From SAR202 cluster bacterium (lineage in GTDB: Bacteria; Chloroflexota; Dehalococcoidia; Lucifugimonadales; UBA3495), in NCBI GenBank assembly GCA_009392095.1, contig VFHF01000200.1:1-16635 (forward strand): a stretch of DNA of 16,635 nucleotides, in the 5' to 3' direction. Below the pieces are notes generated by a model that was not told the origin of the DNA, ran no database searches, and worked only from the letters and a program-made list of their open reading frames with translations. Both the position numbers and the translations under genes were made by a program. Below, one piece after another: positions 1 through 6,809 of the stretch. Position 1 is the first letter of the stretch, and the number at the start of each line of letters is the position of its first letter.

Positions 1-24
1 AGCCCATTTGCCGGTTGCGCTTAA

Positions 25-579
25 CTAATCTGCAGCCGCTACTCCGACGGTGGGCAGCCGGCGGTCTTTTATGGTGAAGACGGCCCCGGTGGCCAGTAGC
101 AACAGAGCGATGTTGCTCCAGATGGCGATGGCGTAGGTGCCCTGAGAGTCGTAGAGCACTCCCCCAAGGTAGGCGCCCAGTCCGGACCCAAGGGGCATCA
201 CGGCGAACATGGTGCCGTAGATCGTCCCCAACTGGGATATCCCGAAGCGGTCGGAGGCATAGGCAGCCGTGATGGAGGTGATCGCGTTCCAAGAGAACCC
301 CACCAAGAGAATCCCCACCAGTAATGCGGGGATGCCTATAGACGGGATGTTCAAGAAGGGAATCCCCATGGATAGCAAGACTAGGATGAATCCAACCGCC
401 CTTAGGTTGTAGGAGAAACTGAGCAGCCTTCGGCGGCCGTGCTGGTCCGACAGGTGCCCCAACAACAACGCGCCGATGATGGCCGACGCGCCGATAAGGC
501 TGAACGCCCCGGCGGCCACTAACTTGTGGTACCCCAGGTCCTGGAAATAGGTTACGAAGTGAGCGTTCACGAAGCTCAT
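25..579 (-). CDS. MFS transporter, C-terminal half (downstream of in-frame TGA)
   Basis: These 184 residues are the C-terminal half of the permease whose N-terminal half lies directly upstream. It has the second loop signature LLGHLSDQHGRRRLL at the TM8-TM9 position, about five to six hydrophobic segments, and a YLGGVLYDSQGTY motif typical of TM11 in this subfamily. It lies in the same frame as the upstream half; only the TGA and three codons (Gly-Tyr-Thr) separate them. The ATG at 579 has a GAGG at 7-nt spacing that overlaps the TGA itself, so reinitiation is possible. A start here would remove the first part of TM7, which makes an independently folding half-carrier doubtful. The gene ends with TAG at 25-27, and nothing further is visible in the first 24 bases. 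Confidence 0.75.
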   Translation of the reverse strand: MSFVNAHFVTYFQDLGYHKLVAAGAFSLIGASAIIGALLLGHLSDQHGRRRLLSFSYNLRAVGFILVLLSMGIPFLNIPSIGIPALLVGILLVGFSWNAITSITAAYASDRFGISQLGTIYGTMFAVMPLGSGLGAYLGGVLYDSQGTYAIAIWSNIALLLLATGAVFTIKDRRLPTVGVAAAD

Positions 580-588
580 GGTGTAGCC

Positions 589-1323
589 TCAAACGAAGTA
601 CCCCATAGTGAGCCTGACAAACAACGGTGTGCGAATGGCTTCGGGAAATGTTGCGTCCCGGCCAAGTAGTTTTTCTTCTTCGATTTTGGCTGCCTTGCCC
701 TGGCCTCCCTCCGACGCTCCCAAGGGTTCCAACCCCATGTCCTGGGGCCGGTTCCGGATCAGCATGAACCCTGCGGGTAATACCAAGAGCAGCAACAACA
801 ACGCCAGGAACCAATAGGCCTCTCTCCAGGTAAAGATCACCAGGAACAGGGAGGCGCCTGGTACCAGGATCATCGCGCCGAAGGACCCGGCACCGCTGAC
901 AAGTCCCAGTGTCAGTCCCCTTTTGGTGTGGAACCAGGCGCTAACGATCTTGGTCAGGATTGGGCCGGTGCACAGGGTGATGCCGATGCTCATGATGGCG
1001 AACAGGGCGTAGAGCTGACCTAGGGAGTTGATGAAAGGAATTAATAGCAGAATCACACCCATGACCGACACACCGGAAAGGGCGGCGGCCTTGGGGCTGT
1101 AGCGGTCGGCCAAATAACCGGTCAACGGCCGCAGTAACCCTGAGATCATGAAGGTCAACGCGAAGGCCAGAGACAGGGATCCCCGACTCCAGCCGAACTC
1201 TTCGGTCATTGGCTTGAGGAATACGCCGAAGGAGAACTGGCCGCCGGCCACCCCGAATGAGACCAAGACGCAGCCCGCCACAACGAACCAGCCGAAATAG
1301 GTATTCCGGGAGAATAATCTCAT
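589..1323 (-). CDS. MFS transporter, N-terminal half (gene cut by in-frame TGA)
   Basis: This encodes the first 244 residues of a major facilitator superfamily permease, of the monocarboxylate/oxalate-formate type judging by its YFGWFVVAG opening and FGWSRGSLSLAFAL segment. The cytoplasmic loop 2-3 signature region GYLADRYSPKAA follows TM2, and about six hydrophobic segments precede a charged central loop (near residues 195-230). The start ATG at 1323 is preceded by AAAGGG, which overlaps the TAA stop of the upstream metallo-hydrolase gene (gap 9 bp), so the two are translationally coupled in one operon. The reading frame ends at a TGA (589-591) a few residues into the expected TM7. The same frame continues as a transporter C-terminal half down to 25, so this is one 432-codon gene with a nonsense codon, or a naturally split carrier. 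The family is certain; the substrate is unknown. Confidence 0.85.
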   Translation of the reverse strand: MRLFSRNTYFGWFVVAGCVLVSFGVAGGQFSFGVFLKPMTEEFGWSRGSLSLAFALTFMISGLLRPLTGYLADRYSPKAAALSGVSVMGVILLLIPFINSLGQLYALFAIMSIGITLCTGPILTKIVSAWFHTKRGLTLGLVSGAGSFGAMILVPGASLFLVIFTWREAYWFLALLLLLLVLPAGFMLIRNRPQDMGLEPLGASEGGQGKAAKIEEEKLLGRDATFPEAIRTPLFVRLTMGYFV

Positions 1324-1332
1324 CTTTGCCCT

Positions 1333-2058
1333 TTAGACCGGCTCTACCGCTGGACTGGTGAATGATGCCGGAGACGGTTGGAAAAGCCAGACCTCGGTCT
1401 GGGCCGGCAGCGCTCCCGGCGAGAACTCGGCGGTGTGGCCGTCCAGCCGCTTGACCCTGGACTGTGTGTTCAACCAACCGTCGGGTGGCTCTAATCCGGT
1501 GTCGCCGGCCATCAGACCAGGGATCTGATAATGCATGGGGATCACGACCTTGGGCTCCAACATTTCGATCAAGGAATCAACCTCTTGGTAGTTCAGCAGA
1601 TGGTTGGAGTCGTCCACCGTCACCAACAGCACGTCGATCTCACCGATGGCCCGGGCTACTCCCGCCGGCCAGTCGGCCCGGTTGTCCCCCAGATGGAGGA
1701 AGCTTACTCCGCCGGTCTCCAGGCGGAACATCACGTTGGGAAATTCCCGCAGCCGCGGCGCCCCAGAGTGCAGGTCCAGCACGCCTCTTATGCTCATGTC
1801 CTGGTAGGTGAATTCACCGGGCATTCTGATCAAGGACGCTCCCTCGGGCAACCGCTCGGCGGCGTCGTGGTCGAAATGGGCGTGAGTAATCAAACCCAAA
1901 TCACATTCCACGTCCGGGAAAAGCCTTTGAAACCAATAGCGCCCAGCTATGTTGCGGTAAGGGTCGGTCAGCACCCTTAAACCGGCCTCTGTGCGCCACT
2001 GAAAGGCGCAGTGGCCGTAATAGGCAAGAGTTAAAGGCCCGGCAGCGCCAGTAGTCAT
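1333..2058 (-). CDS. MBL-fold (UlaG-like) metal-dependent hydrolase
   Basis: This is a 241-residue metallo-beta-lactamase-fold protein. The zinc-binding H-x-H-x-D-H motif is visible as THAHFDHD (His59, His61, Asp63, His64), with further ligand candidates in LHLGDN (His122, Asp125) and PMHYQ (His176). The YYGHCAF opening resembles UlaG-like lactonases and related hydrolases, so the reaction is probably a hydrolysis of unknown substrate in the cytoplasm; there is no signal peptide. I start it at the ATG at 2058, which begins MTTGAAG just before the first beta strand. The frame stays open to a GTG at 2223, but the extra 55 residues are low in hydrophobic structure and unlike the family N-terminus. 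No clear Shine-Dalgarno precedes 2058, so the start is less certain than the family. It is followed after 9 bp by the MFS gene, suggesting uptake and hydrolysis of one compound. Confidence 0.85.
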   Translation of the reverse strand: MTTGAAGPLTLAYYGHCAFQWRTEAGLRVLTDPYRNIAGRYWFQRLFPDVECDLGLITHAHFDHDAAERLPEGASLIRMPGEFTYQDMSIRGVLDLHSGAPRLREFPNVMFRLETGGVSFLHLGDNRADWPAGVARAIGEIDVLLVTVDDSNHLLNYQEVDSLIEMLEPKVVIPMHYQIPGLMAGDTGLEPPDGWLNTQSRVKRLDGHTAEFSPGALPAQTEVWLFQPSPASFTSPAVEPV

Positions 2059-2313
2059 AAATCGTTCTGAAAACACAGGATCGCTGAATAATAGCCATTC
2101 TAGCGGAGGTAGATCTTCGCTACCAGCGTCTAAGTCTAAGTCGACTGCCCTCCGGCCCGCATTGGTCTTGGTGGGCTCCGTTATAACTCCCTTGTCAATC
2201 GACCTGCCGACACTCTGGACCACCGATATAATCCCTGGGATCTGTTAGTTTCCCTGGATCACGGGACACCCATTGACAACGAGTTTGTGTTCCCCAAGGT
2301 TCTTACCTGGACG
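2059..2313. other. Intergenic leader upstream of the MBL hydrolase
   Basis: Together with the palindrome next to it, this is the longest stretch without a confident gene. On the minus strand it contains TTGACA and TATAAC only 7 nt apart and an isolated TATTAT, but I could not assemble a -35/-10 pair with 16-18 nt spacing. A short direct repeat (CTAAGT twice, about 2130-2142) is present. A minus-strand open frame extends through part of it from the GTG at 2223, which I judge to be non-coding. Confidence 0.4.
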
Positions 2314-2359
2314 CAGAGATAAAGAGGGCTCTCCGATCGGAGAGCCCTCTTTATCTCTG
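2314..2359 (-). terminator. 46-bp perfect palindrome, rho-independent terminator of the cupin operon
   Basis: The two 23-nt arms are exact reverse complements and meet at the central GATC. The RNA would form about 21 base pairs closed by a small loop. The GC-rich core (GAGGGCTCTCCG) is flanked by AAA on one side and TTT on the other, giving a short U stretch in either direction. It starts 15 bp after the stop codon of the last cupin gene on the minus strand. It could act in both directions, but only minus-strand genes flank it. Confidence 0.85.
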
Positions 2360-2373
2360 ACCTCGATTCGTTA

Positions 2374-2718
2374 TTAACTAGGTTCGGCCAACGGGACAGC
2401 GAGAGACGCGCGAGGGGTGTCGCCTAGGCTGCGGGCGATGTGTCCGTGACCTTCTAGGTCCTCAGCTACCAGGATATCTCCTGGTTCCATCTGACATTTG
2501 GACCCGTCGGCACATTCGAACTCGGCTGTACCGGATAGGTTGACCACATACTGCCGCCGGGGGGCGTTGTGATAATCGGAGAACGAAGGCGAGGTGCGCA
2601 GACCCAGGGTGATGTCGCCAGCGCCAACTCGATTGACGATTTCGGCCATCTCTTCAGGTGAGACATCCTCGAAATGGGACTCGCCATCATCGCCGGAGAA
2701 TACTCGTACGATCTTCAT
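2374..2718 (-). CDS. Small cupin-domain protein (paralog 1 of 3)
   Basis: This 114-residue single-domain cupin is the last of three tandem homologs. It opens with the shared GDDGESHFED, has a first cupin motif around DYHNAPRRQYV (His50, Gln56) and a second motif PGDILVAEDLEGHGH (Asp81, His91, His93). The classical HxH...E ligand set of motif 1 is not complete, so metal binding is uncertain. By eye it is about 70% identical to the next copy upstream. The start ATG at 2718 has AGGAG at good spacing. It has no signal peptide or membrane segment and is probably cytoplasmic. Its function is unknown; such proteins are usually annotated only as cupin domain-containing. A strong palindromic terminator follows directly. 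Confidence 0.85.
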   Translation of the reverse strand: MKIVRVFSGDDGESHFEDVSPEEMAEIVNRVGAGDITLGLRTSPSFSDYHNAPRRQYVVNLSGTAEFECADGSKCQMEPGDILVAEDLEGHGHIARSLGDTPRASLAVPLAEPS

Positions 2719-2742
2719 GGATAACTCCTCGTGATTCTGTTT

Positions 2743-3084
2743 TTACGCTTCAGCTAAGGGTATGGCCAGAATATAGCGCTCGCCTTGGCCTAACCCGCGG
2801 GCGATATGCCCGTGGCCGGTAAGGTCTTCTGCGACGAGAACGTCGCCGGGGACTAATTGCCGTTTTGAACCGTCTGCGCATTCATATTCAGCGGTGCCCA
2901 GCAGGTGGAGTACATATTGGCGGCGGGGCGCGGTGTGGTAGTCAGAGAATGACGGAGCTGGGCGGGCGTTCAGCTGGATATCACCTTCGCCTAGCCGCTT
3001 GGCGATCTCTACCATCTCTTCGGAAGATACATCCTCTAAATGAGACTCACCGTCGTCCCCAGAATAAACTCTAACTATCTGCAT
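2743..3084 (-). CDS. Small cupin-domain protein (paralog 2 of 3)
   Basis: This is a 113-residue cupin, the middle copy of the triplet. Motifs are DYHTAPRRQYV (His50) and PGDVLVAEDLTGHGH (His91, His93) at exactly the same residue numbers as in copy 1. The two share about 70% identity, with differences spread along the length and mostly conservative, so this is an old, selected duplication and not a fresh one. The ATG at 3084 is preceded closely by AAGGAAGGA. The gap to the next cupin gene is 24 bp and to the previous one 50 bp, so the three are likely one transcript. The role is unknown; a small-molecule binding or isomerase-type role is possible for this fold. Confidence 0.85.
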   Translation of the reverse strand: MQIVRVYSGDDGESHLEDVSSEEMVEIAKRLGEGDIQLNARPAPSFSDYHTAPRRQYVLHLLGTAEYECADGSKRQLVPGDVLVAEDLTGHGHIARGLGQGERYILAIPLAEA

Positions 3085-3134
3085 ATTCCTTCCTTAGTAT
3101 CTGGTTGAAACCAAATCTCGCGAAACGATCGTGC

Positions 3135-3476
3135 TTACTGGTCTAACAATGGCACGGTGCAGGTGATACCGGGGCCACCGCCGACAGTCTTGGTGGTATG
3201 GCCTTGGCCGGTAGTATCCTCCACCAGTCGGGCATCGCCCGGTCCGAAGGTGTGGGTGGAGCCGTCACCCAGGCCTATCTCGATCCCGCCGGAGATGCAG
3301 ATCACATACTGGCGGCGGGGTGCTGGGTGCCAGTCAATGAACCGGCCTGCTTCGTGCTCGGTGAAGCTGATTTGGGTGGTCTTGACCGCTTCAGCCAATT
3401 CGGGGTGGGTAGCTAGACTGGTCTCCTCAATGTGGGTCTGGCCGTCGTCGCCTGTGTACATTCGGTAGATGCCCAT
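3135..3476 (-). CDS. Small cupin-domain protein (paralog 3 of 3, divergent)
   Basis: This is the first gene of the cupin triplet, with 113 residues. It keeps GDDGQTHIEE at the N-terminus, DWHPAPRRQYV (His50) and PGDARLVEDTTGQGH (Asp81, His93), but only roughly a third of its residues match copies 1 and 2, and position 91 is Gln where they have His. It is closer to the single-copy form of this family that I know from proteobacteria (GDG...GPGD...EDTTGQGH). Copies 1 and 2 therefore look like derived versions. The ATG at 3476 has GGAGAAGA upstream, and a candidate promoter lies about 80 bp before it. The function is unknown. Confidence 0.85.
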   Translation of the reverse strand: MGIYRMYTGDDGQTHIEETSLATHPELAEAVKTTQISFTEHEAGRFIDWHPAPRRQYVICISGGIEIGLGDGSTHTFGPGDARLVEDTTGQGHTTKTVGGGPGITCTVPLLDQ

Positions 3477-3553
3477 GTTTCGTCTTCTCCGGTAGGGCCG
3501 GATTTATTTTCTGCCGGAGTAAGCATGCCGCTCGGTATCCGGCGTCGGCCCAC

Positions 3554-3582
3554 ACTTTAATACCTGACGAGTGTTTGGGCAA
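3554..3582 (-). promoter_or_regulatory. Candidate sigma70 promoter of the cupin operon
   Basis: On the minus strand TTGCCC (3582-3577) and TAAAGT (3559-3554) are separated by exactly 17 nt. Each matches four of six consensus positions. The predicted start near 3547 leaves a leader of about 70 nt before the first cupin ATG. It lies in the 132-bp gap after the DUF429 gene, which is on the same strand. Confidence 0.45.
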
Positions 3583-3608
3583 TATCTAAACTGAGCGATC
3601 ACGATCAA

Positions 3609-4481
3609 TCAATGGTCCCCGTTTAAGAACACGGGAGCATAAAGCCAACCTTCCAGGCGGGCCGCAGCCAGTTCGTTCCCATCTGAATGGGGGGTCCCGC
3701 CGCGGGTGGTGGGGTCCCCTGGCCCGTCTTGGGGCAAGCGGAACAGTGCATGGTTTAGTGACCAGAGACAGGCGGCCACCGACGCCACCACCGAGTCCAG
3801 GCAGTCGTCATTCCCGATGCAACGATCGTCGAACCAAGCTAGATTGGGAATCTTCACTCCTGAACGGCGTTCTAGACCGTCAAGAATCTTTCGTCTCAGT
3901 TCGACTGCGCGTTGACCCTTCTTGTATCCCTTGAAAGGAAGCCCAAAAGCCCGCAACGCCGCGCCAGGCATCGATTCCAGCAGCAACGGTCCGGGGTGTC
4001 CACCGTCTGGCAGAGGCGGTACTCTGCACCCTGCCTGCCATAGCCCGTTCAGCATCCGCATGCCGCGGAAAGTCATGGGCACCATGTTGGGGTTGGCCTT
4101 GTGGAGGCATGAGTAGCACTCGGGGAAATATCCATCGCCCCGGCGGAAGGGCTCGCCGTGTTGGGCTACGAATTCGTCCCGGAGGTGCATGAAGTCCGGC
4201 AGGTCCATGGCGGCGGCCGCTCGCCAGAGATCGGGCATGGTCTTGGCGCCGGGTAGCCACCGTTCGGCGAAAACCTGGGGTACGGAAAAGGGAAAGTCCA
4301 GGGCGGCCACGGCATCCGCCGGCAGAGACGCCAACTTCGCGGTCAGTTCGGCGCGTGGCATGGGCTCGCAAAAGATTAGCGTGAGGACGTTGCCCCTCAG
4401 GACACCTTTGGTGGCCCAGGTATTTTTGTCTGCCAGTGCGCCGCTGTAGTCCACGCCGAGGATCGTTGTCTCTTCGGCCAC
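3609..4481 (-). CDS. DUF429 family protein (predicted RNase H-like nuclease fold)
   Basis: This 290-residue protein has the DUF429 hallmarks: ILGVDYSGA at the N-terminus (Asp11), AALDFPFS (Asp62), ESMPGAALRAFG (169-180), an acidic cluster NDDCLDSVVAS (Asp225, Asp226, Asp229) and the C-terminal EGWLYAP (277-283). The spaced acidic residues fit an RNase H-like active site, which is a family-level prediction and not a demonstrated activity. A Cys-rich stretch FPECYSCLH (119-127) is also present. The start is a GTG at 4481 with a strong GGAGGGG just upstream. The gene diverges from the oxaloacetate decarboxylase-like gene across a 150-bp gap, and its product is probably cytoplasmic. Its link to its neighbours is unclear. 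Confidence 0.85.
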   Translation of the reverse strand: MAEETTILGVDYSGALADKNTWATKGVLRGNVLTLIFCEPMPRAELTAKLASLPADAVAALDFPFSVPQVFAERWLPGAKTMPDLWRAAAAMDLPDFMHLRDEFVAQHGEPFRRGDGYFPECYSCLHKANPNMVPMTFRGMRMLNGLWQAGCRVPPLPDGGHPGPLLLESMPGAALRAFGLPFKGYKKGQRAVELRRKILDGLERRSGVKIPNLAWFDDRCIGNDDCLDSVVASVAACLWSLNHALFRLPQDGPGDPTTRGGTPHSDGNELAAARLEGWLYAPVFLNGDH

Positions 4482-4631
4482 GTCCCCTCCGCCGGCTTAA
4501 AATTTCAGAGATTGGCTATGTTAGAATGGGCCGGGAATTATGCCGATTCGATTCACGCCTGCGGCCTGCCTCTACGAGGTGACCGCGCGCGCTCAGACCA
4601 GGCAACGACTCTACGACTAAAAAGGTGCAAC

Positions 4632-5492
4632 ATGGACTTTACCACGAGAAGAGAAAGATACCGGGGCATATTGGCCGGTGACAAGTGCGTTTACCCCGGA
4701 TCGGTTTTTGACCCAATCTCGGCGCGGATCGCCGAGGACCTTGGTTTCGAGGTCGGCATGTTCGCCGGGTCCATCGCCTCCGGCACGGTCCTGGGCGCCC
4801 CGGACCTGATCGTCCTGACCCTGACAGAATTCGCCCAGCAGATCCACCGCATTTGCCGCGCGGGTGACCTGAGCCTGATGGTGGACGCCGACCACGGGTA
4901 CGGCAACGCATTGAACGTGATGCGGACGGTGGAGGAGTTGGAGACCGCCGGGGTGGCGGCTTTAACCATTGAAGACACCGTCCTGCCTCGGACCTTCGGC
5001 GGCGGCGCGGACGCCGTGCTGCCCATCGAAGAAGGTGTGGGGAAGATGAAGGCGGCCCTGGCCGCCCGGCGCGATCCCAACATGGTGGTCGCCGGACGCA
5101 CCAGCTCCCTGAGGATCACCGACCTGGCTGACACCATCAAACGGGTCAAGGCGTATGAGCAGGCCGGAGTGGACGCCGTATTCCTGGCCGGCGCAACCAC
5201 CAAGGCTGAGGTGGAAGCTGTCAGCTCGGAGATGAACATACCGCTGCTCCTGGGCGGCACCACTGGAGAGTTGGCTGACAAAGACTACCTAGGCTCGGTT
5301 GGAGTCAGGGTGGCGTTGCAGGGCCATCTGCCCTTCGCGGCGGCGATCAAGGCAACCTACGACACCCTGAAGGCTCTGCGCGACGGTGTGCCTCCCGCCG
5401 ACCTGAGTCCCCAACTGGCCACCACGGAACAACTGGACCAGTTCACCCGCAAGGCCGACTACGCCAGATGGACGACGGACTTTCTGAGTTAG
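4632..5492 (+). CDS. Oxaloacetate decarboxylase, PEP mutase/isocitrate lyase superfamily (PA4872-like)
   Basis: This 286-residue protein closely follows the Pseudomonas PA4872-type oxaloacetate decarboxylase as I remember it: SVFDPISARIAEDLGFE, the GSIASGT loop, DADHGYGNALNVMRTVEEL (Asp85 and Asp87 for magnesium), the gating-loop region IEDTVLP (Glu114), an Arg156 equivalent, and the late GH (His232) in the segment ending AAIKATYDTL. The expected reaction is oxaloacetate to pyruvate plus CO2 in the cytoplasm. Related enzymes in the superfamily cleave 2-methylisocitrate or other 2-hydroxy acids, so substrate identity is probable but not certain. I start at the ATG at 4632, which matches the family N-terminus. 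The frame is open to 4512, but those 40 residues are not family-like. The upstream AAAGGTG is a modest ribosome site. A terminator follows the stop. Confidence 0.88.
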   Translation: MDFTTRRERYRGILAGDKCVYPGSVFDPISARIAEDLGFEVGMFAGSIASGTVLGAPDLIVLTLTEFAQQIHRICRAGDLSLMVDADHGYGNALNVMRTVEELETAGVAALTIEDTVLPRTFGGGADAVLPIEEGVGKMKAALAARRDPNMVVAGRTSSLRITDLADTIKRVKAYEQAGVDAVFLAGATTKAEVEAVSSEMNIPLLLGGTTGELADKDYLGSVGVRVALQGHLPFAAAIKATYDTLKALRDGVPPADLSPQLATTEQLDQFTRKADYARWTTDFLS

Positions 5493-5523
5493 GCAGCAAT
5501 CACTATTGGATCAGGAAAGAATC

Positions 5524-5560
5524 GCCCCCGCTTGATGCCACGGCCGGGGGCCTTCCTTTC
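5524..5560 (+). terminator. Rho-independent terminator after the oxaloacetate decarboxylase gene
   Basis: GCCCCCG (5524-5530) pairs with CGGGGGC (5545-5551) around a 14-nt loop, followed by a pyrimidine stretch CTTCCTTTC. It begins 31 bp after the stop codon on the same strand. The T tract is interrupted, so efficiency is uncertain. Confidence 0.65.
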
Positions 5561-5627
5561 GTTTACCAGGCTCGATATTTGCGATTAAGGCCGGAGCCAT
5601 AGAGGATGGAGATAGGAAGACTATTTC

Positions 5628-6087
5628 TTGAACACCCTTCCTCCTCAAACCAAAATAGGGCGATCGGCGCTTCGGCTGCTCGTTGTCGCCTCGGCGTTTT
5701 CGATCGTTCTTCTGGCCTGCACTCAGCCAGATTTCCGGACATTTTCCGACCGCGCGATGAGCACCGACGCGATGCAGGCTGAGCTGGAGCGCTACACGCC
5801 ATCAACCTGATGGTGGCCAACGGAAATTTCGACCCCAGTGGTTACTCGATTTCCGTGGGTGTCGACTTCAGGAATGGGAAGATGTTGGTGGACAAATTCA
5901 TCTGCTGGGACTCCTGCCCGGATGTGGGATGGTGTTTCTGCTGTACCAGAACGTGGAATCGTCGGAGGCCTGTAACGGCTCGGTGGTGGGCACTCCGCTG
6001 TTCTCTCCGGAACCCATATTAGGGGAGTATTGGGGATGCCGGCCGATCATGGACTGGCTGAACCGGCCCGAGATATTCACAGACTGA
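5628..6087 (+). pseudogene. Small lipoprotein gene broken by two single-base frameshifts
   Basis: Three consecutive open segments in three frames read as one protein of about 153 residues. Segment 1 (5628 to about 5797) starts at TTG with AGGAAG upstream and encodes a signal peptide with a hydrophobic core and lipobox LLAC (Cys31). Segment 2 (about 5795-5928) reads AINLMVANGNFDPSGYS and on to CWDSCPDVG. Segment 3 (from about 5926) continues MVFLLYQNVESSEAC and ends at the TGA at 6085-6087 after RPEIFTD. Each junction is explained by loss of one base (frame shift -1), near 5790-5798 and near 5926-5930. Without repair the product would stop at residue 60, leaving little beyond the lipid anchor. 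I do not recognise the family. An intact allele would be an envelope lipoprotein; assembly or sequencing error is the main alternative to real decay. Confidence 0.6.
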
Positions 6088-6115
6088 CGCTCGCCGATAT
6101 CCCGGGCCAGTCCTT

Positions 6116-6143
6116 AGTTGCGGCTTGCGTGCATACCGCAACT
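6116..6143. promoter_or_regulatory. Inverted repeat, candidate operator next to the VOC promoter
   Basis: AGTTGCGG (6116-6123) and CCGCAACT (6136-6143) are exact 8-bp inverted repeats separated by 12 nt. The right arm touches the predicted -35 box. The 20-bp centre-to-centre spacing (two helical turns) fits a dimeric regulator. A weak hairpin terminating the upstream lipoprotein transcript is the alternative. Confidence 0.4.
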
Positions 6144-6171
6144 TCACCGGTGGCGGTTCCTGGGTTACACT
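6143..6171 (+). promoter_or_regulatory. Candidate sigma70 promoter of the VOC gene
   Basis: TTCACC (6143-6148) and TACACT (6166-6171) are separated by 17 nt, each matching four of six consensus bases. The same TACACT -10 box recurs in two stronger promoters in this window. The predicted start near 6178 leaves a leader of about 80 nt. Confidence 0.5.
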
Positions 6172-6260
6172 AGGGCATCTGACCGGCCTGGCCCGTGCCT
6201 GAATCGGCACCGGCGGACCTACGGCCGGTCGAGTGAATCGATACTTGCAGGAGCACCGCC

Positions 6261-6650
6261 GTGAAAGTTGCCTTGAATCACCTTCATTTCCGCAGCGAAG
6301 ATCCCGACGCAGCCGCCAAGTGGTATTGCGATAACTTCGGCGCCGCCATCACCTCGGAGCGCCCGCTGTCCACCACTAAGTCGATCCAGCTTGAGCTGAA
6401 CGGCGAACACATGATGACCATCTCCGGCCGCGCCGAGGGCGAAGACCCCATTGCCGGAACCACCGAGCCGCGCTACGGGTTGGACCACTTCGGTTTCGAA
6501 ACCGACGACCTGATGGCGCTTTCGGACGTGCTGAAGGGCAACGGAGTGAAGTTCAACTGCGAGCCTTGGACCATGCCATCGGGCTCCATGGTGGCCTTCG
6601 TGGTCGCCCCAGACGAAGTTTCGGTGGAACTGATCCAGCGGCCCGCCTAG
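6261..6650 (+). CDS. VOC-family protein (glyoxalase/dioxygenase superfamily), small single unit
   Basis: This 129-residue vicinal-oxygen-chelate protein has two beta-alpha-beta-beta-beta modules. The first opens LNHLHFRSEDPDAAAKWYCDNFG and the second GLDHFGFETDDL. Metal-ligand candidates sit at the canonical places: His7, Glu45 (or Gln43), His76 and Glu123 in VELIQ. It could be a glyoxalase, epimerase or ring-cleavage enzyme; the sequence alone does not choose between them. The start is a GTG at 6261 with AGGAG at 7-nt spacing. It stands alone between a broken lipoprotein gene and a convergent PIG-L gene, with its own candidate promoter and operator, so it is probably regulated separately. 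Cytoplasmic. Confidence 0.85.
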   Translation: MKVALNHLHFRSEDPDAAAKWYCDNFGAAITSERPLSTTKSIQLELNGEHMMTISGRAEGEDPIAGTTEPRYGLDHFGFETDDLMALSDVLKGNGVKFNCEPWTMPSGSMVAFVVAPDEVSVELIQRPA

Positions 6651-6809
6651 ATTTTTCCTCCGGTGGGCGCTGGTGTATCCCTCTTTAGGGAGACCGTTTC
6701 AGACAAGCCTGTGGTACGACAAGTCCGATCACATCGGAACTCTCGATTCCGTTCGGAGTTTGCCATGAGCGGTGGGGTGCGACTGATACTAGGAGTTTCA
6801 AGCCAGGCG

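Noticed and set aside
560..578. Small stem (TGAGC/GCTCA) after the MFS TGA as a possible SECIS element
   Set aside because: Only five firm base pairs, no recognisable apical loop of the bacterial SECIS type, and no selenium genes in the window. Kept only as a minor option in the finding.
2059..2223. 55-residue N-terminal extension of the MBL hydrolase from the GTG at 2223
   Set aside because: The extra residues do not resemble the family N-terminus, and the fold begins right after the ATG at 2058.
4512..4631. 40-residue extension of the oxaloacetate decarboxylase-like protein
   Set aside because: The family starts at the MDFTTRRERY position with a ribosome site before it; the upstream residues look non-coding and fall in the divergent promoter region.
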